DNA of 40,119 nucleotides from Mesobacillus campisalis (GCF_000986785.1 NZ_LAYY01000022.1:1-40119); one strand, 5' to 3'. Positions 23,968-31,900 are shown, counted from the first letter of the stretch. Notes: generated by a model from the letters alone, not told the origin. Translations and numbers: made by a program.

Positions 23968-24762
23968 TTACGGGACGATTGGGCTGAACCAGCTTGACTG
24001 ACTTTCCACGCCCGCCTTTCTCAGCTTAAAAACGATAAAATCAGCACATCGGAAATCCTCTTCAAAGGTAGGATGTTTTTTCAGCATTTCTTGTGATGGT
24101 GTAGGTTCAACGATCCTTTCCAATGAAAATCCAGATTTTATCATCGTATTGATATAGGTTGTGAGCGTCCGGTGGAATAGGACCATCTTTCCAAGCTTTT
24201 GCTCGTAAGCTCCTTCATAAAAATATTGGTCGACATTCCAATGGAGCTTGTCACCGCTATCATTCTTCTCCCAGCCGCTTTCAGGCGTAATAAAACAAGG
24301 GTGAAGAATAGACATCACAAAGCAGCCTCCAGGGACGAGCACCCTGTAAATTTCTTTTAAAGCACTCTCTACATTGGCGAGGTCCTGCAGCACCATGTTC
24401 GAGACAGCCAAATCGAAAAGACCGTCATTGAACAGGTCAAGATGTTCCAGATTTCCATGGCGAAAATCGATATCCATCTGATCAGGCGTTCGTTCCATGG
24501 CAATTTCAAGCATTCTTGGCGCAAAATCCACTGCGGTCACTGTAGCACCTTGTTTGGCCATCAGCCTGCTCAGGTACCCCTCGCCGCAGCCGGCATCCAG
24601 CACTCTTTTCCCTTTCACGTCCCCCATCAGTTCAAAAAGGACTGAATTCAGAAAGACCTCTTTATGAATGTCCCCGTTTTCAGTGTGATGGGAAGCATAT
24701 GTATCAGCGAAACCATCCCACCGTTTAATTGCCTCTTTCGTACCTATTGCAGTGTTCATCAT
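23968..24762 (-). CDS. Class I SAM-dependent methyltransferase
   Basis: This 264-residue protein has motif I VLDAGCGEGYLSR (residues 54-66), an acidic AVDFAPRM after strand 2, DLAVSNMVLQDL (motif IV/V) and the LVPGGCFVMSI strand of Methyltransf_11 proteins. The substrate is unknown. GGGGGAAGAA precedes two adjacent ATGs. The gene follows closely on the DUF4440 and DUF3221 genes in the same direction, so these probably form one small operon. Confidence 0.82.
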   Translation of the reverse strand: MMNTAIGTKEAIKRWDGFADTYASHHTENGDIHKEVFLNSVLFELMGDVKGKRVLDAGCGEGYLSRLMAKQGATVTAVDFAPRMLEIAMERTPDQMDIDFRHGNLEHLDLFNDGLFDLAVSNMVLQDLANVESALKEIYRVLVPGGCFVMSILHPCFITPESGWEKNDSGDKLHWNVDQYFYEGAYEQKLGKMVLFHRTLTTYINTMIKSGFSLERIVEPTPSQEMLKKHPTFEEDFRCADFIVFKLRKAGVESQSSWFSPIVP

Positions 24763-24771
24763 TTCTTCCCC

Positions 24772-25137
24772 CTATGTATTCTGGCATGGAGCCTCTGTTT
24801 TTGTTCCCTGGTGGAAAACCATTTTCCAGGTGTCTCCCTCAAGTCTCCAGATGGAACTTCTCAGTGAATGCTGCTTTGTTATTTCATTAAAAATGCGGTA
24901 GGTGGCCAGCACAATTCCATCACTTAGCGGGTGAATGTCAAACTCGCTCAACTGCATCCTGACCTCCCCGATTCCCCCTTCATCAATTCCATCCCGGTAC
25001 AGCATCCGTCCTGAACTGCCAATCTCAAAAAATTTCTGTGACAAAAGCTGGGTCAATTCTTTTTTTGACGCGCGTACCTCCGGTGACAGCAGCTTCTCTT
25101 CAAGCGTATGCAAATGGTCTTTCAACGAAGAATTCAT
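24772..25137 (-). CDS. DUF4440 / NTF2-like protein
   Basis: From ATG 25137 the product is 121 residues beginning MNSSLKDHLHTLEEKLLSPE. This helix plus the LLSQKFFEIGSSGRM and HSLRSSIWRLEGDTWKMVFHQG strands match the DUF4440 (SnoaL/NTF2-like) pattern. The role is unknown. A longer form starting at TTG 25194 is possible: AAAGG lies close before it. That form would lie 6 nt after the previous stop. The shorter start is preferred because it lines up with the family. Confidence 0.65.
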   Translation of the reverse strand: MNSSLKDHLHTLEEKLLSPEVRASKKELTQLLSQKFFEIGSSGRMLYRDGIDEGGIGEVRMQLSEFDIHPLSDGIVLATYRIFNEITKQHSLRSSIWRLEGDTWKMVFHQGTKTEAPCQNT

Positions 25138-25200
25138 GCTCACTTCCACTCTCTCCAATTCCTGCAAAATTTGACATTGTGCTTTATCTGGCAAATGCCT

Positions 25201-25554
25201 TTAGTCCATGGCCTGAAGCTTTTCTATTTTCTTTGCCTTTGCCTGTGCCGGATAGGATTCTGCTACTTCACCTGTAAGGACTGCTGACACTTTATCGCCT
25301 TTCTCAAATCTTTCTGCCAGGCTGTAAGACAGGTAAATAAGGCCAGGGACCATTGATTGGGATATCAAGTCATCTATTGGGATATCTTTAATTTCGTTAT
25401 ATTGGCTTTCTGTTAGATTTTCAGCCAGAAGGATCTGCCCTTTTTCCACGTATATAATATAGCCTTCCGTTTCGCTCGTATCCTCGTTTAAGGAACAGCC
25501 AATCAAACTTGGGAATAAAAACACCATGATCCATAAAGCAGCAGCCCGCTTCAA
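25201..25554 (-). CDS. DUF3221 lipoprotein
   Basis: This 117-residue protein has a signal peptide ending FLFPSLIGCS, giving a lipid-anchored Cys 20. A small beta domain follows (EGYIIYVEKGQILLAENL) with a GDKVSAVLTGEVAESYPAQAKAKKIE tail. This is the DUF3221 pattern seen in YobA-type proteins. It is surface-exposed and of unknown function. Start is TTG after AGGAAGAACC. Confidence 0.72.
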   Translation of the reverse strand: MKRAAALWIMVFLFPSLIGCSLNEDTSETEGYIIYVEKGQILLAENLTESQYNEIKDIPIDDLISQSMVPGLIYLSYSLAERFEKGDKVSAVLTGEVAESYPAQAKAKKIEKLQAMD

Positions 25555-25610
25555 GGTTCTTCCTACTTATAAATTCTTGATAAAGGGTCAAAGTTTTTTG
25601 TTTTCCCGAT

Positions 25611-25639
25611 AAAAAAAGCCTACCAAAATAGGCAGGCTT
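25611..25639 (-). terminator. Terminator of tRNA-Pro
   Basis: On the minus strand GCCTGCC pairs with GGTAGGC (one G-T), followed by seven T, just after the tRNA. Confidence 0.8.
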
Positions 25640-25649
25640 CTGGATGTAA

Positions 25650-25723
25650 TCGGGACGACAGGAATTGAACCTGCGACCCCTAGCACCCCATGCTAGTGCT
25701 CTACCAAGCTGAGCTACGTCCCG
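25650..25723 (-). tRNA. tRNA-Pro (anticodon GGG)
   Basis: The minus strand gives acceptor CGGGACG with CGTCCCG, D arm GCTCAGCTTGGTAGAGC, and anticodon stem CTAGC/GCTAG around ATGGGGT, so the anticodon is GGG. The T arm is GGTTCAATTCC. Unlike the tRNA-Gln in this window, the 3' CCA is not encoded. Confidence 0.93.
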
Positions 25724-25817
25724 ATACCCTTATTAAACCAAATGGTCAGGAAAATGGGAAGAGGAAACTTTACATTATTTTCTTGTCAGCTTGGTTTTTT
25801 ATATTTGGCTTGCTCGA

Positions 25818-26303
25818 CTATTCCTTTAAAACCCGTTTTGCCCCAACATAGCGGTCCTTCCAATATTTTGTGTTAAGCGATTGGTATCTGACACCATTGG
25901 AGGTGGCTGCCAAAAACTGCCCTTTGCCATCATAAATGCCAACAAAAGATACATTCTTTCCATCTGTTTTGAAGAACACCAGATCCCCCTGCTTCAGCTG
26001 TGACTTTTTCACGGACTTTCCTTTTAAATACTGTTCTTTGGAGGTACGTGGGAGCTTTATTTTTGCAGCTGAGGTTTTAAACACATATTGAGTGTAGCCG
26101 GAGGCATCAAATCCCTGCTTTGGATTGGTTCCTCCCCATTTATACTTCGTGCCAATGTAACGCTTCGCTACCTCTACCACTTCCTGCCCCCATGAAACCG
26201 ATGCCTCTGCTTTAGGCATGGAACTGAACAAGAGAGCCAAGACAACTATTACCGCCGACAGAATGATGAAAATGTTTTTTTGCAAACGAACTGACATACT
26301 CAT
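25818..26303 (-). CDS. NlpC/P60 protein lacking its catalytic triad
   Basis: This 161-residue secreted protein has a signal peptide (FIILSAVIVVLALLFSSMPKA, cut near EA/SV) and one NlpC/P60 domain. It keeps the fold motifs KYKWGGTNPKQGFD, SGYTQYVF, LPRTSKEQYLKG and QGDLVFF. All three catalytic positions are changed: Cys to Ala 67 (FDASG, codon GCC), His to Phe 120 (VSFVGIY), His to Ala 132 (FLAATS). Active endopeptidases read FDCSG, SHVGIY and FIHA. It is therefore predicted to bind peptidoglycan peptide or a partner but not cut. The start at 26303 follows GGAGGAATCAAA; the frame runs on to 26333. It lies 30 nt after the IseA-like gene, so the two are cotranscribed. Confidence 0.8.
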   Translation of the reverse strand: MSMSVRLQKNIFIILSAVIVVLALLFSSMPKAEASVSWGQEVVEVAKRYIGTKYKWGGTNPKQGFDASGYTQYVFKTSAAKIKLPRTSKEQYLKGKSVKKSQLKQGDLVFFKTDGKNVSFVGIYDGKGQFLAATSNGVRYQSLNTKYWKDRYVGAKRVLKE

Positions 26304-26333
26304 TTTGATTCCTCCATTCATTTTTTTTACCAA

Positions 26334-27233
26334 CTATTTCTTTAAAAGTTGTCTTGCAGTTCCGGCACTTTCGATTTTAAATTCCATTTCCCCAGTTGGC
26401 TGAATCAGGAAATACATTTGATTTATTCCCTTTGTTAAGCTACCTTCATAGCCGCTTTCCAGTTCTACGTAAAACCTTGCTTCATATTCGACCTGTGAGC
26501 TGTTTCTGGCCACTTCATTCAAACTTCTCACTTCCAACTTGGTGATTCCTTTTTTGAACTCGTCAACGGGAAAGCTTTCCCGGTCAATGAACTGGTCTTT
26601 CGAAACCTCTGCATCGACCAATAGATAATGGAAGAAAACGAAGGCTGGGTTGATGTTGAACGGAATGTCTAGATCAAGGGATGGCTCTTTGCTAATCCGC
26701 CAGCCGCTGCTTTTTAGATTCTGGTATTCGGCAATATAGGTCTGCCTTTCGCCTGTTTCCCCAACCGGTACGAATAACCTGTATACCGCGGATTGTTTTT
26801 CTTCCCTGACTAATTCAGCTTCAGCCTGTTCCCAGTTCAACAAGGAGCCCCCATCTGCTTCAAGCTGTGCAAGTTTCCCTATATGAAGAATCAGACCCTG
26901 TGCCTTGATAAAATTCTCTGCGGCTTTCTCTGTCAGCGAGTTAGCCATGTACTTCATCAACTCTTTGTGGGTGTCTATATCAGCAGCCAGGTAACGGTAC
27001 GTTTGACCTTTATGGGTAAAAGTCCTGTATTCTCCTTCTTGGTAGTCTCCTCCTCGTTGGACATAGGCGGATGCAGCCGCAAAATCCGCCGCAACTTGAA
27101 CCGCCATTTCATTGCTCAATACCTTGACCATTTGGGCATTTTCACTTTTTACCTGGGCCAATACCTCCGTGTTCATTAGCACCGGACTGCCCAGCATCGA
27201 CAGGGCCAAACCCGCAAACATTACTTTTCTCAT
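26334..27233 (-). CDS. IseA-like secreted protein (possible D,L-endopeptidase inhibitor)
   Basis: This 299-residue protein has a signal peptide (MRKVMFAGLALSMLGSPVLM). Residues about 35-185 resemble IseA/YoeB of Bacillus, which inhibits NlpC/P60 D,L-endopeptidases: RTFTHKGQTYRYLAADIDT, KLAQLEADGGSLLNWEQAEA and YRLFVPVGE. About 110 further residues of unknown type follow; IseA itself ends near residue 180. It is the first gene of a two-gene unit with a triad-less NlpC/P60 protein. GGAGGAAAGGAACA precedes the ATG. Phased direct repeats lie upstream. The IseA call is by recalled pattern and should be treated as tentative. Confidence 0.6.
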   Translation of the reverse strand: MRKVMFAGLALSMLGSPVLMNTEVLAQVKSENAQMVKVLSNEMAVQVAADFAAASAYVQRGGDYQEGEYRTFTHKGQTYRYLAADIDTHKELMKYMANSLTEKAAENFIKAQGLILHIGKLAQLEADGGSLLNWEQAEAELVREEKQSAVYRLFVPVGETGERQTYIAEYQNLKSSGWRISKEPSLDLDIPFNINPAFVFFHYLLVDAEVSKDQFIDRESFPVDEFKKGITKLEVRSLNEVARNSSQVEYEARFYVELESGYEGSLTKGINQMYFLIQPTGEMEFKIESAGTARQLLKK

Positions 27234-27267
27234 TGTTCCTTTCCTCCAATTTGTTTTGGCTTATATC

Positions 27268-27297
27268 TGTATAATAAAGTCAAATCAAAGCCAACAA
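27268..27297 (-). promoter_or_regulatory. Possible promoter of the IseA-like/NlpC unit
   Basis: On the minus strand TTGTTG (27297-27292) and TATACA (27273-27268) are 18 nt apart. The direct repeats lie immediately upstream. Both hexamers are imperfect. Confidence 0.35.
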
Positions 27298-27303
27298 GTT
27301 AAG

Positions 27304-27345
27304 GAATGGTAAAGGAAAAGTAGAAGAATGGTAACGAATGGTTAC
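27304..27345. promoter_or_regulatory. Three phased GAATGGTWA direct repeats
   Basis: GAATGGTAA begins at 27304 and 27326, and GAATGGTTA at 27336. Spacings of 22 and 10 bp place them on one face of the helix. They sit just upstream of the possible -35 of the IseA-like gene, where an activator would bind. Confidence 0.5.
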
Positions 27346-27386
27346 AAAAAAGTAAAAGGTGTGGGGACATGAGTGCGGGAAATAGT

Positions 27387-27802
27387 GTCAGAACCCAAAA
27401 TCAGCTGGTCTCTGTGAAAAAAGGCATTGAGACGTAGGGTCAGAACCAAAAATCAGCTGGTCCCTCCAAAAAGAGGCATTGAGATGCAGTGTCAGTACCC
27501 AAAATGAGCCGGTCCCTCCCAAAAAAGGCATTGAGATGCGCTGTCAGTACCCAAAATGAGCCGCCCCCTCCAAAAAGTGGTCCTGAGACGCAGTGTCAGT
27601 ACCCAAAATGAGCCGTCCCCTCCAAAAAGAGGCATTGAGATGCAGTGTCAGTACCCAAAATGAGCCGCCCCCTCCAAAAAGTGGTCCTGAGATGCGCTGT
27701 CAGTACCCAAAATGAGCCGGTCCCTCCAAAAAGTGGTCCTGAGATGCGCTGTCAGTACCCAAAATGAGCCGGTCCCTGCGAAAACAGGCATTGACACGAG
27801 GT
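27387..27802. repeat. 52-bp tandem repeat, eight units
   Basis: Units start at 27387, 27439, 27491, 27543, 27595, 27647, 27699 and 27751, exactly 52 bp apart. Each begins GTCAGNACCCAAAAT and carries a GAGCCG(GT/CC/TC)CCCTCC core. Two versions of the right half alternate: GAGGCATTGAGATGC and GTGGTCCTGAGATGC. Outer units (first, second, last) are more degraded than the inner ones. There are no unique spacers, so it is not CRISPR. Since 52 is not a multiple of 3, it is not a coding repeat; open frames across it are shadows. Confidence 0.95.
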
Positions 27803-27939
27803 GGCAAGCGCAAATCTGAACATCCTCCCTTTCAAAAGAAGGAATTTCTGGTTGAATTGTAGAACCTCTGAACATAAACATAAAGTATGCTGTCGAAATT
27901 GGCGACATGGGATAGATGACTTTTGTTGAGGGGGACCTG

Positions 27940-28455
27940 ATGAAAAAAACATTATATGGTTTTGGAATTTCAACGATTTTAGTGGTTGGCATAGCCTGGT
28001 TTTTAAATTTTGCAATCCATAATGGGCAATTTACAAAGTGGAGCCACACATCATTAGTGAAGGGACTTTTTAAAGATGAGAAGGCTTATTATGTAGATTA
28101 TCTTTTTCATTGGGAAGGTTTCGGCAACCCAACCCTTCAGAAGGTGGAATTTATAAAAACGAATGGAGATATTTTGGCGAAAGATGATGATCACTTTCGG
28201 ATAGAAACGTATATATCCAACCAGCAGCGCGGGAGTTTTGATGAAGAAAGTGCAATTAATGAGGGAATTACTGATGAGCTGCTTCAAGTGAAAGGCTATA
28301 AAGTGGAAGGCGAATTTAGTTTGGCATTAATAGCCGAGCTGATGGATCAGGAAACCGATATTGACATAGCCACTGTAAGAATCGCTTACAAAAAGTTTGG
28401 GAAAACACAATTTCAAAACATTCCTTTTGACGATGGGCTAATTTCGGAGGAATGA
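27940..28455 (+). CDS. Hypothetical membrane-anchored protein (171 aa)
   Basis: An N-terminal hydrophobic segment (YGFGISTILVVGIAWFLNF) is followed by a polar domain of about 140 residues with WSHTSLVKGLFKDEKAYYVDY and ITDELLQVKGYKVEGEFSLAL. It is probably anchored with the domain outside. No family recognised. The ATG at 27940 follows GAGGGGGACCTG; the frame also opens at 27916. It lies beside the tandem repeat with no operon partner. Confidence 0.65.
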   Translation: MKKTLYGFGISTILVVGIAWFLNFAIHNGQFTKWSHTSLVKGLFKDEKAYYVDYLFHWEGFGNPTLQKVEFIKTNGDILAKDDDHFRIETYISNQQRGSFDEESAINEGITDELLQVKGYKVEGEFSLALIAELMDQETDIDIATVRIAYKKFGKTQFQNIPFDDGLISEE

Positions 28456-28571
28456 ATCGACCAGCCCACCCACTATCCTTGAGGAAGCTTTTAAGTAATA
28501 ATAATCATTCAATATTCCGGCGGCAAATGAATATTATAAAAATAAGTACATAACGAATTCTGGAGGTTTAT

Positions 28572-28754
28572 ATGGAGATGGATACTTCGATCGGGAATAT
28601 TGAACGGAGCTATAAAGAAATGAAAACCCTGCAGGAGATTGACAGGAACCGCAGGAATGCGATTCTGAAGCAAAGCGAAGACGTCCTCTTTCGGCTGGAT
28701 GGTTTAATTGATATGATCCACAGTCATTTGCCAAACAAAAACCCTTCTCGGTGA
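28572..28754 (+). CDS. Small helical hypothetical protein (60 aa)
   Basis: A 60-residue protein, MEMDTSIGNIERSYKEMKTL onward, predicted to be mostly helical. A heptad-like central part is EIDRNRRNAILKQSEDVLFR. TGGAGGTTTAT precedes the ATG. Its stop lies inside the terminator stem shared with the converging gene. Function unknown. Confidence 0.55.
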   Translation: MEMDTSIGNIERSYKEMKTLQEIDRNRRNAILKQSEDVLFRLDGLIDMIHSHLPNKNPSR

Positions 28755-28764
28755 GAAGGGTTAT
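28737..28764. terminator. Bidirectional terminator
   Basis: AACCCTTCTC (28740-28749) pairs with GAGAAGGGTT (28753-28762) over a GGT loop. The minus side has TTTTTGTTT and the plus side TTATTTCTTT, so it serves both converging genes. Confidence 0.8.
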
Positions 28765-29009
28765 TTCTTTAGCAATTCAAACAAGGAATTGAATTTTGCA
28801 TCGATTTCTTCCTGATGCTGGATAATATGTTTTCTTTCGTTTTCAAGCATGGCTTTCACAGCCTGGCCTCTGGGGCTAAGTTTATGTTGGTCGATGGAGA
28901 TGAGATGCTCTGTTCCTTTTTTATGAAGCTTCACTTTCCTTGGCTTTCGCATATGCTGGAGTCTCTTGGAGGGAACATGTACATTCTCGATTTTTAATTG
29001 ATTGCCCAT
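28761..29009 (-). CDS. Small basic protein (82 aa), coupled to the membrane protein
   Basis: This 82-residue, strongly basic protein begins MGNQLKIENVHVPSKRLQHMRKPRKVKLHKK and ends in a helical NERKHIIQHQEEIDAKFNSLFELLKK. It has no membrane segment. Its ATG overlaps the preceding gene's stop (TAATG), so translation is coupled. AAAGGAGGAGAGAGG lies upstream. No family recognised. The pairing suggests it works with the 403-residue membrane protein. Confidence 0.65.
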   Translation of the reverse strand: MGNQLKIENVHVPSKRLQHMRKPRKVKLHKKGTEHLISIDQHKLSPRGQAVKAMLENERKHIIQHQEEIDAKFNSLFELLKK

Positions 29010-30220
29010 TACCTCTCTCCTCCTTTTTCAACATCAACATGATGAACTTTATATTGCAAATGCAGGTGCAGCCGGATAATTTCATATATGTTTTTACTAA
29101 TTATAGCATCTTCCTTCACAATATTCTCGTCTGTTGTCAAATATTTCATTCTTGCAGCCAGTTCCTCGTTTACTTCATACTTGATAATCCAGGTAAGCCC
29201 ATTTGCTACTGCCACTTTGAAACATGCCGCCTTGCTTTTCTGGTAATACGTGAAGGAATGGGGACTGAAATACAATCGGATTACCGGTTCGTCCGAATGG
29301 CTGTCGACCTCAATCTGCTTGCTGGCTCCAGGAATCGTGTTAGGCTCAATCCGGACCGCATGAGACTGCCCTTTTTGCAGTTCATAAATCGAATACCGGG
29401 GACTAATCAATCCAAAATCAAGCTCAAAATTCCGGTAATCATTCTTGACCATTGCTTCAGCCGCCCTGACAAAATTCCTCTGGAAAACATCGAGTAATTC
29501 ATTGAGTCCCTGTTTTTCCGAGTTGAACACCAACAGCTGTTTTTTCTGCTCCTCATAATCTGCCTTTAGCTTGTATAGTTCCATCGCGACCAATTCGAGA
29601 ATCTCGGAGCTGGATGCTTGCAGTACATATTCTTCAAATTGCTGAAACTGGAAATATTCCCTTGTAAATGGCTCAATCAGACTGTATTCATTTGGATTCG
29701 CTTTATAGTAGAGCCCCAGATTAAAAAGCGGATGGTTCCAGTCTTTCATCTGGGAACGCGCCTTTGGTATGTTCCATAAATGCAAAACCGTATATAAGAC
29801 GATGTAAAAAGGAATGAAGATGAGCAGAAACCCGCCAATTTTCCCTAGCACATCCTCCACTTTGCTTTCTCCGTTATTTGTAATGATACCCTCAAGCAGT
29901 TCATTTTTAACCAAAATGGTTCCTTCCAGAAACGCCGCTACATCATCTATAGCACTTCCAAGAAAAAAAATGCCGATTGCTCCTGCTAGATAATGCAGGA
30001 TTTTAATCAGGCTCCCATGCTTTAATGACCCCATCGCCAATCTTGCCGGATTCCTTATATAGAGGTCAAATCGATAGTTGTCCCAATCAGGATCCTCCTT
30101 GGCTTGGTAAAACCTGTCTACCATAGGCTGAAAATTACGGGACAGCAATTGCAGTTTTGACTGGATGGTCAGTCTGTTTTGTTCACCTTTTCCGGTATTG
30201 GTTTCATTGGATCCGGCCAT
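29009..30220 (-). CDS. Unrecognised two-helix membrane protein (403 aa)
   Basis: The protein begins with a polar N-terminal stretch of about 75 residues. A first membrane segment (IKILHYLAGAIGIFFLGSAI) follows, then a loop with GTILVKNELLEGIITNNGES, then a second segment (GGFLLIFIPFYIVLYTVLHLW). A long soluble C-terminal part of about 235 residues contains a helical SSEILELVAMELYKLKADYEEQKKQL coil. No family recognised. AGGATAGGGTG lies before the ATG. It forms a two-gene unit with the small basic protein. A structural or signalling membrane role is possible, but nothing shows which. Confidence 0.7.
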   Translation of the reverse strand: MAGSNETNTGKGEQNRLTIQSKLQLLSRNFQPMVDRFYQAKEDPDWDNYRFDLYIRNPARLAMGSLKHGSLIKILHYLAGAIGIFFLGSAIDDVAAFLEGTILVKNELLEGIITNNGESKVEDVLGKIGGFLLIFIPFYIVLYTVLHLWNIPKARSQMKDWNHPLFNLGLYYKANPNEYSLIEPFTREYFQFQQFEEYVLQASSSEILELVAMELYKLKADYEEQKKQLLVFNSEKQGLNELLDVFQRNFVRAAEAMVKNDYRNFELDFGLISPRYSIYELQKGQSHAVRIEPNTIPGASKQIEVDSHSDEPVIRLYFSPHSFTYYQKSKAACFKVAVANGLTWIIKYEVNEELAARMKYLTTDENIVKEDAIISKNIYEIIRLHLHLQYKVHHVDVEKGGER

Positions 30221-30360
30221 TTAAACACCCTATCCTCTGGTATTGTTTTCCTTCTCTTTCCATTTTAATAAAAAAACGGGATAGGCTCAATATGCTGAAA
30301 TGACCATATTGTTTAGGAAGCAATGGGAGTGGATGACCGCAAATGACAAAAATTTGCGCT

Positions 30361-30384
30361 AGTTATTTAAAAAAGCGCGGGAAT
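30361..30384 (+). promoter_or_regulatory. SigB-like promoter before the MBL hydrolase (weak)
   Basis: AGTTAT (30361-30366) and GGGAAT (30379-30384), 12 nt apart, loosely fit the SigB pattern (GTTTAA, GGGTAT). The match is partial, so this is a guess. Confidence 0.25.
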
Positions 30385-30420
30385 CATAATTACGTATGAC
30401 GTTTTAGGGAGGAGTTACTG

Positions 30421-31266
30421 ATGGACAAACAAATGAATTACGGCAGCGATTATAAATATATTCCGGCTACGTCCGTGGGAAGCGGTACAGGTATCCAGGT
30501 TTTGCCTGACCTGTTTTGCTACACGGTACAGATTGTCAATATTCACATGGTTGGGGACCCTAATTCCAATAATTTTGTTTTGGTTGATGCAGGGATGCCT
30601 GATTCAGCGGAGGAAATCATTTCAGCTGTTGAAAACCGGTTTGGCGAAAACAGCCGTCCAAAAGCGATCATTTTAACTCACGGACATTTCGACCATGTAG
30701 GAGCAGTAATAGAACTTGTGAAACGATGGGAAGTATCAGTGTACGCACACGAATTGGAACTGCCTTTTCTGACAGGACAACAAAGCTATCCTGATCCCGA
30801 CCCAACGGTTGAAGGTGGCATGGTGGCCAAAATGTCACCCATGTTCCCAACTGAACCAATAAACCTCGGTAACAACGTAAAACCACTGCCGGCTGATGGG
30901 ACTGTTCCTGAAATGACAGGTTTCAAATGGATCCACACTCCAGGACACACTCCAGGCCATGTTTCCTTGTTCAGGGGAAGCGACGGGGCATTGATTGCCG
31001 GAGATGCCTTTGTTACTGTAAAGCAGGAATATCTATATAAAGTCTTGACACAGGAACAGGAAATCAGCGGTCCGCCGCGCTATTTGACAACAGACTGGAA
31101 AGCGGCAAAAGAATCCGTCCTGAAATTGGCTGCACTTAAGCCAACAGCCGCCATTACCGGACATGGATTGCCAATGTTAGGGCAACTGCTGACAGACCGC
31201 CTCGAAAAATTGGCTAACAACTTTGATGACATCGCCAAGCCTGAATATGGGAAGTATGTGAACTGA
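30421..31266 (+). CDS. MBL-fold metallo-hydrolase
   Basis: This 281-residue metallo-beta-lactamase-fold protein has the metal site HGHFDH (His 87, His 89, Asp 91, His 92), TPGHTPGH, LIAGDAF and TGHG. These hold two metal ions. The substrate is unknown; this branch includes thiol-ester and lactone hydrolases. GGAGGAGTTACTG precedes the ATG. It is transcribed alone with a strong terminator. Confidence 0.85.
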   Translation: MDKQMNYGSDYKYIPATSVGSGTGIQVLPDLFCYTVQIVNIHMVGDPNSNNFVLVDAGMPDSAEEIISAVENRFGENSRPKAIILTHGHFDHVGAVIELVKRWEVSVYAHELELPFLTGQQSYPDPDPTVEGGMVAKMSPMFPTEPINLGNNVKPLPADGTVPEMTGFKWIHTPGHTPGHVSLFRGSDGALIAGDAFVTVKQEYLYKVLTQEQEISGPPRYLTTDWKAAKESVLKLAALKPTAAITGHGLPMLGQLLTDRLEKLANNFDDIAKPEYGKYVN

Positions 31267-31300
31267 GGAACCGAGAAGGCAGGAACAGCTTTATTGTATA

Positions 31301-31338
31301 AAAACTCCCCCTGCTTTTATAGCATCCGGGGGGTTTTT
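31301..31338 (+). terminator. Terminator of the MBL hydrolase
   Basis: AACTCCCC pairs with GGGGGGTT, with an inner TGCT/AGCA stem, followed by TTTTT. Confidence 0.8.
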
Positions 31339-31432
31339 GCCGATAGCGGATTGTTTTTATTCTATCATGTCACTTTTACTTTTAGAATGTTACTGCCCCG
31401 TTGTTTAAAGTAGCTTTTCTCCCCTGCTGGTC

Positions 31433-31900
31433 CTACTTCATTTGGCACACCACCCCGTTTTCATCAAATGGAGTCTTAAAATCAAAACCATAAGGAGTGG
31501 GTCCATTTTCAACATAATAATGGTACCTTTTGAAAGCCTCCTGCCATGACACATCCTTGAGCTGCTTTGTCCACCACACGACATAAGAAAGGTGTTTTTC
31601 TTGGTAAGGCTCCATCCATTTGCTTCTATCCTGCAGTGCCTGCCTATGGTTGCCTGAATAGGTAAACCGATATAAGGATGAAAGACTTTTCCAGACTGTT
31701 AAGGTAATAACAGGAAAACCATTCCCCTTCATGGCCTCTTCAGGAAAAGGAACTCCTTCTGCCGAAAAGGCCTCCACTAGTTGTCCTGATTTAGTCGCCT
31801 GCCGAAATACTTCGTCTCCTGCTTGATAAAAATCACGAGAGGCCGGGTGGTCATAGGGGTGGTTGAGTCTGCCAACCGTATAGATTGAAACCAGTGCCAT
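31433..31900 (-). CDS. DUF3291-type protein
   Basis: This 155-residue protein begins MALVSIYTVGRLNHPYDHPA, then TLTVWKSLSSLYRFTYSGNHRQAL and a KHLSYVVWWTK segment. This is the DUF3291 layout, a ferredoxin-like alpha/beta domain related to antibiotic-biosynthesis monooxygenases. Function unknown. The start at 31900 lies 7 nt after GGAGGG; the frame extends five codons further, but overlaps that site. Confidence 0.72.
   Translation of the reverse strand: MALVSIYTVGRLNHPYDHPASRDFYQAGDEVFRQATKSGQLVEAFSAEGVPFPEEAMKGNGFPVITLTVWKSLSSLYRFTYSGNHRQALQDRSKWMEPYQEKHLSYVVWWTKQLKDVSWQEAFKRYHYYVENGPTPYGFDFKTPFDENGVVCQMK

Noticed and set aside
27387-27802. Possible CRISPR array
   Set aside because: The units follow each other with no unique spacers, and the period is constant with gradual sequence drift. 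No cas genes are near.
27648-28049. Minus-strand open frame across the tandem repeat
   Set aside because: It exists only because the repeat lacks stops in that frame; it has no ribosome binding site and overlaps a better plus-strand gene.
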